A DNA stretch of 64,000 nt from Clostridia bacterium (GCA_003249225.1 QKJQ01000022.1:90121-154120); one strand, 5' to 3'. Shown: positions 1 to 9,115, counted from the first letter of the stretch. Numbers and translations are program-made. The notes: generated from the sequence alone by a model not told the origin.

Positions 1-158
1 CCTTTCTCGTTAAAATCATGAATCTGACGGATCAGTTTTTCCTTCGTTAATGTATCATTCAGGAACCAGAATGGGATTGGTGTATATTCTCTCTGCGGAT
101 TCAGAAAGCCTTCCATGAATCGCTTCTGCCCCTCGTTTTTATTTATCGTTTTTTCCAT
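1..158 (-). CDS. N-terminal fragment of a larger protein running off the window (glycoside-hydrolase-like N-terminus MEKTINKNEGQKRFMEGFLNPQREYTPIPFWFLNDTLTKEKLIRQIHDFNEK)
   Basis: Open frame on minus strand with ATG at 158 and an AAGGAGAAG RBS just upstream; 'PFWFLNDxLxKEKLIRQIxDF' resembles the N-termini of large Firmicutes glycosidase/rhamnosidase-like proteins. Confidence 0.55.
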   Translation of the reverse strand, partial: MEKTINKNEGQKRFMEGFLNPQREYTPIPFWFLNDTLTKEKLIRQIHDFNEK

Positions 159-290
159 TGCTTCTTCTCCTTACTCTGTTGTCAGGGTTATAACGTTCTG
201 TTTTACATTTTACCCTGTTTTTCTATGAAAATCTATAATCTTTTTCTTGCCAGATCAATGATATCACATAGAACTGCAAGGAAAAGACAC

Positions 291-323
291 CGCCGGACAG
301 GAGAAACTCCTAAGTCCGGCGGC
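291..323 (-). terminator. Hairpin CGCCGGAC-AGGAG-AAA-CTCCTAA-GTCCGGCG downstream of the MalY-like gene
   Basis: Strong GC-rich inverted repeat between the 367..1578 gene end and the next start; followed by TTTTC on the minus strand. Confidence 0.6.
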
Positions 324-366
324 GCTATGATAAAAAAACAATAATGGGTAGGCAGCTGAAATGGTT

Positions 367-1578
367 CTATTCTGTTACATCACTGTTAAATACGTACTTC
401 CTGAGCCGATCCAATGCTTCTTTCAGCAAAGAGTAGGGCAAAGCCAGATTCATCCGTATGGTATCCGGCTTATTGAACGGCCTTCCATCCTGCCATATTA
501 CTCCTACCGCTATACCGCCGCGGATAAGATCATCAAGTTCTTTATTATTCTTCCGGCACCAAGCTGCACAATTCAAATACAGCATGTATGTTCCTTGTGG
601 TTTAAAAAGCGTGATTCCTTCAAAATTCTCTTGGATAAAGTCATAGGCATACGTAACATTACCGGACAGGACCTCGCATAATTCATCAACCCACTGAGCA
701 CCTTCATCTGAATAGGCACCGATCAGCGCATGAACCGAAAGAACATTATGCATATTATAGTGTGTCAGGGAGGCTTGCTTGGCAAACCGGTCTCGTAGAT
801 AGGTATTGTATATAATATGATAGGAACCGACAAGTCCTGCAAGATTAAAGGTCTTTGTTGGTGCGTAAATTGCTATGGTACGGTTCTTGGCATCTTCTGA
901 TATCTGCTGTGTTGGTATATGACGGTTGCCAAACAAGGTGAGATCAGCCCAGATCTCATCCGAAACAACGATACAGTCTGTTTCCTTGTATACTTCCATT
1001 GCTTTTTCTATCTCCCAGCGTTCCCAGACACGTCCGGCCGGGTTGTGAGGGGAGCAAAAAACCGCTGCGTGAATATGGTTCTCAAGAATCTTCTTTTTCA
1101 TATCTTCATAGTCCATACGCCATACACCATTCTCATCCTGAATCAGATCGCTGAGAATTATCGTGTAGCCATTGTTCTTTAATGTCATGGTAAATCCAAC
1201 ATAAGTCGGTGCATGCAAAAGTATGGCATCACCCTTTGAACAAAAGGCATCAAGTGCAGAAGTAACACCGCCAAGCACTCCATTTTCATATCCGATGGCT
1301 TCTTTCGTCAGATTTTTCACACCAAACCGATTCTTATGCCAGTTTATAACCGCATTGTAATAGGCATCGGATAGCAAAAAATATCCAAACAACGGATGAG
1401 CCAGCCGATCCGTAATTGCCTCTATAACACACGGGGCTGTTGCAAAATTCATATCTGCGACCCACATAGGTATCTTGCTGAAGCCATCCCTGATTTTTGC
1501 ATCCTTGAACGGTATCACATCAACTGCCAGAGAATCTTTTCCTTCTCTGTCCGTAATCGTTGTAAAATCGTATTTCAA
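367..1578 (-). CDS. MalY/PatB family PLP-dependent C-S lyase/aminotransferase
   Basis: KIPMWVADMNFATAPCVIEAI, HNPAGRVWERWEIEK, SDEIWADL and APTKTFNLAGL (PLP Lys) motifs; likely TTG start at 1578 preceded by AAGGAG. Confidence 0.88.
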   Translation of the reverse strand: MKYDFTTITDREGKDSLAVDVIPFKDAKIRDGFSKIPMWVADMNFATAPCVIEAITDRLAHPLFGYFLLSDAYYNAVINWHKNRFGVKNLTKEAIGYENGVLGGVTSALDAFCSKGDAILLHAPTYVGFTMTLKNNGYTIILSDLIQDENGVWRMDYEDMKKKILENHIHAAVFCSPHNPAGRVWERWEIEKAMEVYKETDCIVVSDEIWADLTLFGNRHIPTQQISEDAKNRTIAIYAPTKTFNLAGLVGSYHIIYNTYLRDRFAKQASLTHYNMHNVLSVHALIGAYSDEGAQWVDELCEVLSGNVTYAYDFIQENFEGITLFKPQGTYMLYLNCAAWCRKNNKELDDLIRGGIAVGVIWQDGRPFNKPDTIRMNLALPYSLLKEALDRLRKYVFNSDVTE

Positions 1579-1647
1579 AGTACACTCCTTCTCTGCCTGC
1601 AGATACAACCATTTTTAGAATTACGTTGGTCTGCAGTTCCATTACTA

Positions 1648-2031
1648 CTAGACAACAGCAATTGCTTCGATTTCAACAAGTGCGTCTTTGGGAAGCTTTG
1701 CTACCTCAACGGCAGATCTTGCCGGAAATGGATTCTCAAAATATGTCATATATACTTCATTCATTGCTGAAAAATTCTTAATATCGCTTAAGAAGACTGT
1801 TGTTTTTACAACATCTGATAAGGATGCTCCCTGCTCTTCCAGAATTGCTTTCAGGTTTTCCAGCGACTGCTTTGTCTGGCTGGTAATATCGTCACCCGCA
1901 AAACTGCCGGTAGCCGGATCAATTGGAAGCTGCCCTGACATAAAAAGCATGGTTTGGCCCTTTGCCTCCACACCCTGTGAATAAGGTCCGATTGCTGACG
2001 GTGCCTTTGCTGTATTGATCTGTTTTTTCAT
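1648..2031 (-). CDS. ridA: RidA family enamine/imine deaminase
   Basis: MKKQINTAKAPSAIGPYSQGV...FMSGQLPIDPATG...PARSAVEVAKLPKDALVEIEAIAVV is the canonical RidA/YjgF signature. Confidence 0.93.
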   Translation of the reverse strand: MKKQINTAKAPSAIGPYSQGVEAKGQTMLFMSGQLPIDPATGSFAGDDITSQTKQSLENLKAILEEQGASLSDVVKTTVFLSDIKNFSAMNEVYMTYFENPFPARSAVEVAKLPKDALVEIEAIAVV

Positions 2032-2119
2032 ATGTACCTCTTTCCGGATGAAGTTACTCCCCTTCATCCTATCCTCATTTCGGCCGCTTAGTTTCAACGC
2101 CCGTTATAACTACTATACC

Positions 2120-2322
2120 AGATGATATGATACCAGGGTCATAAGGTCATGTGATTCATGCTTTTATGAATAAGCATGACTTTGGAACCCGCAAAACATG
2201 AGAAAGTAGCCATGGAATGGCGAATTTCGAGTGTTTTTAGGATTGTGAGAGCACATAGTGCGTAACAATCCGTACATATCAGGGGGCAAAATACCTGTTG
2301 AGCCCAACATCATGATATTGGA
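2120..2322. repeat. Dispersed palindromic element, copy 1 (interrupted by about 110 bp at 2191..2302)
   Basis: Shares GGTCATGTGATTCATG...ATAAGCATGACTTTGGAACCC and ...CCCAACATCATGATATTG with copies at 34350 and 44106. Confidence 0.6.
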
Positions 2323-2469
2323 TCAAATCTCCCGGCTGCTCCTGCAGACGTAAATCACATTACATTTAACTCTGATATCCATAAATAGTACCATGGTAAA
2401 ATGTGGTTGTCAAAAACAATTCCACACTGTAAGCAACTGTTTTTGAAAACACATGCTGCGCGGCATTCC

Positions 2470-3549
2470 TTATTGCGCCATAATCTCACCAAGACATCCT
2501 ATGAACTCCCTGCACTGCTCCATGGTACCGACCGATACACGGTTCAATTCAAAGGCACCGATCAGGATTCCTTTGTTAATGCATTCCAGGTAAATGTCTG
2601 TCGGGTCCTTGTGTGCATCAAAATAAATAAAATTCGACTGGGAATCATAAACAACACAGCCAAGTTTCTTCATCTCCTCCATCAGATAACTGCGGCAGAT
2701 GTCATTGTTTTCCCTCACGTAGTCACCATGTGCTTCATCATGAAGTGCTTCGATGGCTGCTGCCTGTGCCATACGGGACAGATTCCACGCAGAGGAACAC
2801 TTTCCGACTTCTGCAATGATTTCTGGCTGAGCTAATGCGTAGCCAACGCGAACACCGGCCATTCCATAAAATTTTGAAAACGTCCTCATGATAACGATCG
2901 GCTGTTCTGGTCTTGCTTTCATAGCATCAAGCATGCTGACACAATCCTCTGCTTTTGCAAATTCTATGTATGCTTCGTCCATGACCACAACAATATGATC
3001 CGGTACCTTAGAAAGGAATGAAAGAAGCGCCTGTTCACCAACATAGGTACCAGTCGGATTGTTCGGATTGCACACAACGATCATCTTCGTCTTATCTGTA
3101 ATTCCGGCAAGAATTCCTTCCAGGTTATAGGACAGGTCCTCTTTTAAAGGGATGATTACAGGGGTTGCCCCATTTACATATGCCATGTCAAGAAATGCTC
3201 CAAAGGTCGGCATACAAAAAAGCACCTCATCCTTATCTTCTAAAAATGCTGCTCCCAGCATATCGATGATTGCGCTGGAGCCGGAAGCTGTAAGAACGCT
3301 GGAAAACGGTACATCAAAATACTCTGCAATCGCATTCTTCAGGTCTTTTGCCATAAAGTCAGGGTAGTAAAATGACTGGTCTGCAGCACATTTTAATGCT
3401 TCAAGTGCTTTTGGCGACATACCAAATACATTCTCATTAAATCCCATACGTGATAACTTGCTAAAATCAACCCCAACTGCTTTTCTGCTTGCACGGATTG
3501 TTTCCGGCTTCTCCCTGAATGCTCTGCATAATAATTTTTTTGCGTCCAT
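2470..3549 (-). CDS. Histidinol-phosphate aminotransferase-like class I/II aminotransferase
   Basis: GFNENVFGMSPKALEAL, CNPNNPTGTYV, DEAYIEFA, RTFSKFYGMAGVRVGYA; GGAGGAG RBS before MDAKKLL. Confidence 0.88.
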   Translation of the reverse strand: MDAKKLLCRAFREKPETIRASRKAVGVDFSKLSRMGFNENVFGMSPKALEALKCAADQSFYYPDFMAKDLKNAIAEYFDVPFSSVLTASGSSAIIDMLGAAFLEDKDEVLFCMPTFGAFLDMAYVNGATPVIIPLKEDLSYNLEGILAGITDKTKMIVVCNPNNPTGTYVGEQALLSFLSKVPDHIVVVMDEAYIEFAKAEDCVSMLDAMKARPEQPIVIMRTFSKFYGMAGVRVGYALAQPEIIAEVGKCSSAWNLSRMAQAAAIEALHDEAHGDYVRENNDICRSYLMEEMKKLGCVVYDSQSNFIYFDAHKDPTDIYLECINKGILIGAFELNRVSVGTMEQCREFIGCLGEIMAQ

Positions 3550-3639
3550 ACTCTCCTCCTTGTTTTGTAAACCTGTTTTGTATTCATTCATTATGATACG
3601 TTCCGATAAGAAAAACAGCAGTATTCTTTCTGTTTTTCC

Positions 3640-3700
3640 TTTATGCTTTCCTTGATGCTTTCCTTGATACTTTCCTTTGATGCTTTCCTTTGATGCTTTT
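3640..3700. repeat. Imperfect 12-13 bp tandem repeat (TTKATGCTTTCC)x5
   Basis: TTTATGCTTTCC TTGATGCTTTCC TTGATACTTTCC TTTGATGCTTTCC TTTGATGCTTTTC read directly. Confidence 0.85.
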
Positions 3701-3752
3701 CACTGTCTTGCTTTATTGTCTGCCATTAATCCTGCGCCGCTTTTAGATTTTA

Positions 3753-4766
3753 TCAGATACTGATCACACTCGTTGGATGTCCGTCCATCCAGTTCAAAAA
3801 GTTTTCTGCTGCTAATTGCACGCTTCGGATTCTGGCTTCAACCGGCAACCAGGCAATGTGTTCGGTGATTCTTGTATTCTTACATTTCATAAGTTCACAC
3901 GGTTCTTTTATTGGTTCGTTCGCAACAACATCCAGTCCCGCCGCATAGATTTTCCCGCTGTTCAGTGCTTCGATCAGGGCAGGTTCTTCAATGATATCTC
4001 CTCTGGCTGTATTCAGCAGAATAACACCGTCTTTCATTTTCTGTATGGTTTGTCGGTTGATCAGCTGATGTGTCTGTGGTGTATAGGGACAATGAATGGA
4101 AATCACATCACTTCGTTCCAGCAGTTCATCCAGTGTTACCTGCTCGATGAAGTCATATTTACTGTCTGTCTTTTTCGTCCTGCTGTTCGCAAGAATTTTC
4201 ATTCCAAATCCAGCCGCCATTCCAGCCGTCTGATAGCCGATGCTTCCAAGTCCGATAATCCCCATGGTCTTTCCATACAGTTCGATCTGTCTCGAAAAGA
4301 TACGCATCATACGATTGCTCTCAGGTTCCAACCATTTTTTATTCTTGTAATAATCATCGTGCAGTCCTATGTTATGACAGATATCCAGTAAAAGTGCCAT
4401 GGTATATTGCGCAATCGTAACATCGCCATATACCGTATTGGTCACAGTTACACCGTGCTTTTGGCAGGCTTCTTTGTCAATTGTCCCATATCCATGTGCT
4501 GATGTTGCAATGTATTTTAGCTTCGGATGATTTGATAAAAATTCTTCCGATATCAGTCCATCTGTGATCCATGCACCGATAAATGCGTCTTCATCCTGCA
4601 ATGTCGCATGCAGTCTTCTGGATGCCGGAAAATCATAGAAACATAATTCATCAATGCCGGGCCTTCCAAGAAGACATTCCCGCCATAAATTCTGAAAGAA
4701 CTCACTGTTGTATTTCTCACCATATACATCCGACATTGTTGTCGTATTTACTAACCCTATTTTCAT
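3753..4766 (-). CDS. D-isomer-specific 2-hydroxyacid dehydrogenase, NAD-binding
   Basis: GKTMGIIGLGSIGYQTAGMAAGFGMKILANSR Rossmann motif, LLNTARGDIIEEPALIEAL, AAGLDVVANEP. Confidence 0.88.
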   Translation of the reverse strand: MKIGLVNTTTMSDVYGEKYNSEFFQNLWRECLLGRPGIDELCFYDFPASRRLHATLQDEDAFIGAWITDGLISEEFLSNHPKLKYIATSAHGYGTIDKEACQKHGVTVTNTVYGDVTIAQYTMALLLDICHNIGLHDDYYKNKKWLEPESNRMMRIFSRQIELYGKTMGIIGLGSIGYQTAGMAAGFGMKILANSRTKKTDSKYDFIEQVTLDELLERSDVISIHCPYTPQTHQLINRQTIQKMKDGVILLNTARGDIIEEPALIEALNSGKIYAAGLDVVANEPIKEPCELMKCKNTRITEHIAWLPVEARIRSVQLAAENFLNWMDGHPTSVISI

Positions 4767-5323
4767 AGTATCCTCATTCCCGGGAAAAGAAAAAGTGCTT
4801 CGCTCATTCTCTGAACGAAACACCTTTGTTCGTTATTCCATAAGCGTAATTATATTGTAAAAAATTTTAATGTCAATAATATTTTATCAGTCTTAAGATT
4901 CTTTTTACATACCTGACAATACGTATAGAAGTCCCTGAGCTTTATTCTATTGTCTTTAAGTTTTTGATAAATAATTCTTATTTTACTCAGTTAATCCAGT
5001 TCCACCAATTCCAACGCATACGAACCATCCGTCCTCCCTGTGAATTCTGCACAGGATATGAAGCAGCGAAAGCGCAAAGATCAGCATGCCGCTACAGAAA
5101 AGTCAAAGCATTGTTATAACAGTGTATTACTTTTGGGGGCATTTTATCTTTTTTTCATATATTTTCATTCATATTCATTTTATTTCATTTTGTTTTTTAT
5201 CTTTTTTTGAAGACAAGAGTTCTTTTTAATCAGCAAAACAAAGCTGGTTATTACATTTTCTACGGATGCCTTTGCCTTCATTTTCATTCATTTTCATGTT
5301 TGAAGGCTTATGCTATTCTGTCC

Positions 5324-5400
5324 TTTTTATTGTTCTTTTATTGTTCTTTTTATTGTTCTATTTATTGTTCTATTTATTGTTCTATTTATTGTTCTTTTTA
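5324..5400. repeat. Tandem repeat of about 12 bp, (TWTTTATTGTTC)x6
   Basis: TTTTTATTGTTC TTTTATTGTTC TTTTTATTGTTC then 3x TATTTATTGTTC. Confidence 0.9.
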
Positions 5401-5425
5401 ATAAGTATTAATATTACACTGGGAT

Positions 5426-6316
5426 CTATAATGGGTTGTCGACTGTTTGCTGCTCGAGCTGCGATTGATGTTTTCGTGTTAAGGTTTCAACCGCTGCCAT
5501 TTTTCGCAGTACATCCCGTACAATACTGTCGAGTTCTTTGCCTTCCCGGTAATCCGCTTCTGTAATAAAATCGACTCTGTTATGGAGGAGAAGTTCCTGA
5601 ACTTTCTCTCTTTTTCCTTCTGCATGAACGGCAACAGAGAAACCTCCATTTGCTTTGACCAACTTCATACAGGGTACATCCGTAAGTCCGTCACCAATGT
5701 AGATCATGTTGCGAAAGGGTATCGGCCGTTGATCTTCCGGTGTATAATGATTTAGGTCGGCATCGTTCGAAATGTCGAGAACACCCTTGTTGATTCGAAA
5801 CAGGAACTGTGTCTTTGTTGTATAATTCACAACATTCTTGGGCCAACAGGCTACATCATTTTCGTCATAAAGGAATTCACAAGCAAAGACTTCTTTAAAA
5901 TTGTCAAAGATGCTGGAGCCTTCGATGATTTCACGTAACCCGGAGGATATAATATAATGTTCAACGGTGATGCCGAGGCTTTCTCCGAACTGATTGATTT
6001 CAGAGAACCACGCTTCAACCCCGGGATATAATTGCAGGTCCTTGCCAAGCTTAACAAATTCCTGTCTTCGGATGCTGATTTTGGCGGCATGTGCTTTTTC
6101 CAGCATGACTCTCATATAGGCAAGGATCTTATCCATCTTTTTGTCATCTGTCAGGTTATCCGCTTCTGTCCAGAATTTTTCAGGAGTCATCCCGACATTG
6201 GGAATAAAGGTATACTCCTGCATGTCTTTTGTGCATAGTGTCTTGTCAAAATCATACATCATCGCAATGACCGGTGCTTTCTCTTTCATCGCGATGACCG
6301 CTGCTTTCTCTGTCAT
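5426..6316 (-). CDS. HAD superfamily hydrolase (phosphoserine-phosphatase-like)
   Basis: MMYDFDKTLCTKDMQEYTF (DxDxT), IISSGLREIIEG, IYIGDGLTDVPCMKLV (motif IV). Confidence 0.88.
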   Translation of the reverse strand: MTEKAAVIAMKEKAPVIAMMYDFDKTLCTKDMQEYTFIPNVGMTPEKFWTEADNLTDDKKMDKILAYMRVMLEKAHAAKISIRRQEFVKLGKDLQLYPGVEAWFSEINQFGESLGITVEHYIISSGLREIIEGSSIFDNFKEVFACEFLYDENDVACWPKNVVNYTTKTQFLFRINKGVLDISNDADLNHYTPEDQRPIPFRNMIYIGDGLTDVPCMKLVKANGGFSVAVHAEGKREKVQELLLHNRVDFITEADYREGKELDSIVRDVLRKMAAVETLTRKHQSQLEQQTVDNPL

Positions 6317-6435
6317 CGTATTGCCTCACCTTCTTTCAAAAAAAATCACGCCTCTTTCCTATTCCCATATTATAGCGAATAAGACCAGAAGGCGCAATCT
6401 TTATTACGATAGTACGATGCAAGATTTAATAGTGT

Positions 6436-7731
6436 TTATGTTTCAGGTTCAGCCTTTTGGAGCATTCGTTCTTTCTTCAGATTCACGGCTGTCACTTTAT
6501 AAAAAGGTCGTCTTCCATCAAACAAATGGCAGTGAAGGTAGTACTTTATATCTGCGAACCATAGACGAAAAAGCTCTGAATCGGACTTTGAAGCTGCACT
6601 TGCCTTCCTTTTGTGAAATATAACTTTTAAAGGATGTCGGAGTATATAATTCCCGATTCCAAAAAGCTGTGAAGGATCCATAAAACATTCCCAGTGACAG
6701 CGAAAACACTTCTGTGTCCGATTCCTCTGCTTCATGGTTGTCCCAATTTCGCATCCCAGATCTTCTTCTCCCCGAAATCCACACGGATAGATATGCCCAT
6801 CCAGACTGTTCATGTAAAAGTACCGAATTCCACCAAGGCAGGGAAAGACCAGGGAAGAATCCTTTCCCGCCATTCCATAAAGTGCGGATAAGGGGGTGAA
6901 AATCCGAATTCGCTCCCTATAGATTGGAATAATCTCCAGCAGGGCTTGAAATATCAGCATAAGCTCCCGTCTTGAAAAACTTACGATACTGTCATCCGAT
7001 ATAGCTCCATACGCTGATTCGTTTATGTTCTCGTTGTTCCTGCTCATAGGGTAACATAAATTTGCCATTGTGAATCCCATGTGAATCACCTTTTGAAAAA
7101 AATTATGAAAACCAACCGAAAACTCTTCAAAAAATCTTCCTTCGTCCTCTGTTCCATTTAAAGGCAGAATCGTCGTACCCAGAATGTTACGGTTGATACC
7201 TAGATTTGCAGCAGGATATATGCCATAGGTGTGAAATATCGGCAATGCGTTTTCTATTCCGGCAATGACACCTGGAAGTCCTCGCATCGTCTCATGTGTT
7301 TTTGTATCGGATGAGTCTATGGAGATCCAGAAGTTCCTTATTTTTGTTTCCGCCAGTCTCCTGATAAAAAGCTCTGCTTCTTCCAGCGGGACCGGTTTTC
7401 CATTTCGAGCAAACATGAAACCATTGGTGCCGGAGCGAAGATAGCGAACCCCTTCTTTCCCGGCATAGTCAAGCAGTTCAAAAATTATTTTATGATCAAT
7501 AAAAGGCTCGCCACCAGTAAAGGAGATCGCGGAGAAATTGCTTTTCACGCACTGCTCTATTTGTTTTTTCAGTGTTTCTGTCGGAATTGATGTTCTTTTG
7601 ATTTTTTTTGATGTTCTCATTCCGCATTGCGGGCAGTCCCCGTTGCATTTATTGGTTATCTGAATTACCAACTGCCCCGGTTCACGTCCAGTTACCGTTC
7701 CAATCACTTCCGTCAGCAGATTCTTCCTCAC
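6436..7731 (-). CDS. Radical SAM protein with C-terminal Cys-rich (SPASM-like) region
   Basis: ITNKCNGDCPQCGMRT (CxxxCxxC), FTGGEPFIDH, C-terminal CLGGIRYFYMNSLDGHIYPCGFRGEEDLGCEIG...CFRCHWEC; probable GTG start at 7731 with poly-G SD; the ORF is open to 7911 but then overlaps the upstream gene. Confidence 0.82.
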   Translation of the reverse strand: MRKNLLTEVIGTVTGREPGQLVIQITNKCNGDCPQCGMRTSKKIKRTSIPTETLKKQIEQCVKSNFSAISFTGGEPFIDHKIIFELLDYAGKEGVRYLRSGTNGFMFARNGKPVPLEEAELFIRRLAETKIRNFWISIDSSDTKTHETMRGLPGVIAGIENALPIFHTYGIYPAANLGINRNILGTTILPLNGTEDEGRFFEEFSVGFHNFFQKVIHMGFTMANLCYPMSRNNENINESAYGAISDDSIVSFSRRELMLIFQALLEIIPIYRERIRIFTPLSALYGMAGKDSSLVFPCLGGIRYFYMNSLDGHIYPCGFRGEEDLGCEIGTTMKQRNRTQKCFRCHWECFMDPSQLFGIGNYILRHPLKVIFHKRKASAASKSDSELFRLWFADIKYYLHCHLFDGRRPFYKVTAVNLKKERMLQKAEPET

Positions 7732-7786
7732 AATAGTCCCCCCCCTACCTACAAGTCTTCCTGCCTGTAAATATGTCTTCCTGATT

Positions 7787-9115
7787 TCAGCCAGGCTCCC
7801 TTGCTTCGTTAATCGGTTGCCTCTGTGCATTGATTGTACGCCTTCCAATCGAATCATAAACAATCTCTGTTTCTTCAAACTCTTCTTTTTTATAGCAGTT
7901 CCTTCCATCAATAAGAATTGGGTGTTTCATTCGCTGTTGATACTTTATGATTGGAAACTGTTTTATCTCATCCCATTCTGTCATGATAAAGCATAGATCG
8001 GCTCCTTCAATCGTATCTTCAATTGAGTTCCGCATAACGGCCGTTCCGGGATTCAACGCTTCAAATCGTTCTGCCGCGGCAGGATCCCATGCCATTACCG
8101 TTGCTCCTTCTTCAACGCAAAGTCTTATCACATCAAGGGAAGGGGCCTCGCGCAGGTCATCAGTCCCCGGTTTAAAGGCCAATCCCAGCACAGCGACCTG
8201 ACATCCCTTCAGAGAACCATAATACTTTCTGGATTTTTTAAAAAGCCGTATTTTCTGATTTTCATTGATCTCAATGGTCGACTTTATGGTCTTTAATTCG
8301 TAATCATGATATCTGGCAAGCCAATGCAGTGCTTTGGTATCCTTTGGGAAGCAGCTGCCCCCATACCCGGTTCCGGGCTTTAGATACTGCGACCCTATCC
8401 TTGTATCAAGGCCCATTCCATAGGTCACCGTTTCGATATCCGCCTGAATAATTTCGCAGAGATTCGCAATCTCATTGATATAGGAAAGCTTCAAGGCGAG
8501 GAAATCATTGGAGGCATATTTTATCATTTCTGCACTCGGACTTTCCGTCAGTATCAGCCTGCCTTCCATTCCCGCATAAATTTTTTTAGCCATTTCAAGC
8601 GCTTCTTTGCTTTCGGAGCCTACCACGATTCTGGCCGGATGCAGGGTATCCCATACGGCCGTTCCCTGTGCAAGGAACTCAGGGTTCGTAGCCACCAGAA
8701 ATCTTCCTTTTTGCTGTTCCTCAAAGAACCTGGCAATCTTCTTGCAGGTTCCAACCGGTGCCGTTGACTTGATTACTACAAGGCACCCATTTGAGAATTC
8801 AACGATGTTCTGGCAGACATCATACAGGTACTGCAGATTTGCGCTTCCGTCTCTTCGCTCCGGTGTTGGTACTGCTATCATCACAACATCCTTATCCTTG
8901 TAAGCCTCTTCCTTTTCTGTCGTAAATATCATACGGTCATAACATTGTATCAAAAGCTCTTCCAGATCTTTTTCAAAGATGGGTGATTTTTTTGCTCGCA
9001 GCGTATCTATTTTACTCTTATCCACGTCAAACATGGTAATCTCATGACCCATTGTGCTAAGTACTACTCCGGTGACAAGCCCTACATAACCGGTTCCGGC
9101 AATTGCAATTCTCAT
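7787..9115 (-). CDS. ugd: UDP-glucose 6-dehydrogenase family nucleotide-sugar dehydrogenase
   Basis: MRIAIAGTGYVGLVTGVVLS, NPEFLAQGTAVWDT, KPGTGYGGSCFPKDTKAL, GLAFKPGTDDLREAPS. Confidence 0.95.
   Translation of the reverse strand: MRIAIAGTGYVGLVTGVVLSTMGHEITMFDVDKSKIDTLRAKKSPIFEKDLEELLIQCYDRMIFTTEKEEAYKDKDVVMIAVPTPERRDGSANLQYLYDVCQNIVEFSNGCLVVIKSTAPVGTCKKIARFFEEQQKGRFLVATNPEFLAQGTAVWDTLHPARIVVGSESKEALEMAKKIYAGMEGRLILTESPSAEMIKYASNDFLALKLSYINEIANLCEIIQADIETVTYGMGLDTRIGSQYLKPGTGYGGSCFPKDTKALHWLARYHDYELKTIKSTIEINENQKIRLFKKSRKYYGSLKGCQVAVLGLAFKPGTDDLREAPSLDVIRLCVEEGATVMAWDPAAAERFEALNPGTAVMRNSIEDTIEGADLCFIMTEWDEIKQFPIIKYQQRMKHPILIDGRNCYKKEEFEETEIVYDSIGRRTINAQRQPINEAREPG

Noticed and set aside
3816-4391. 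191-aa plus-strand ORF
   Set aside because: Antisense to the clearly conserved 2-hydroxyacid dehydrogenase.
5207-5565. ORFs encoding FYCSIYCSIYCSIYCSF-type repeats
   Set aside because: Product of translating the 12-bp tandem DNA repeat; no RBS and reads antisense into the HAD gene.
6436-7731. RiPP cluster based on the radical SAM protein
   Set aside because: No small precursor-like ORF or peptidase/exporter adjacent; the context is nucleotide-sugar and glycosyltransferase genes.
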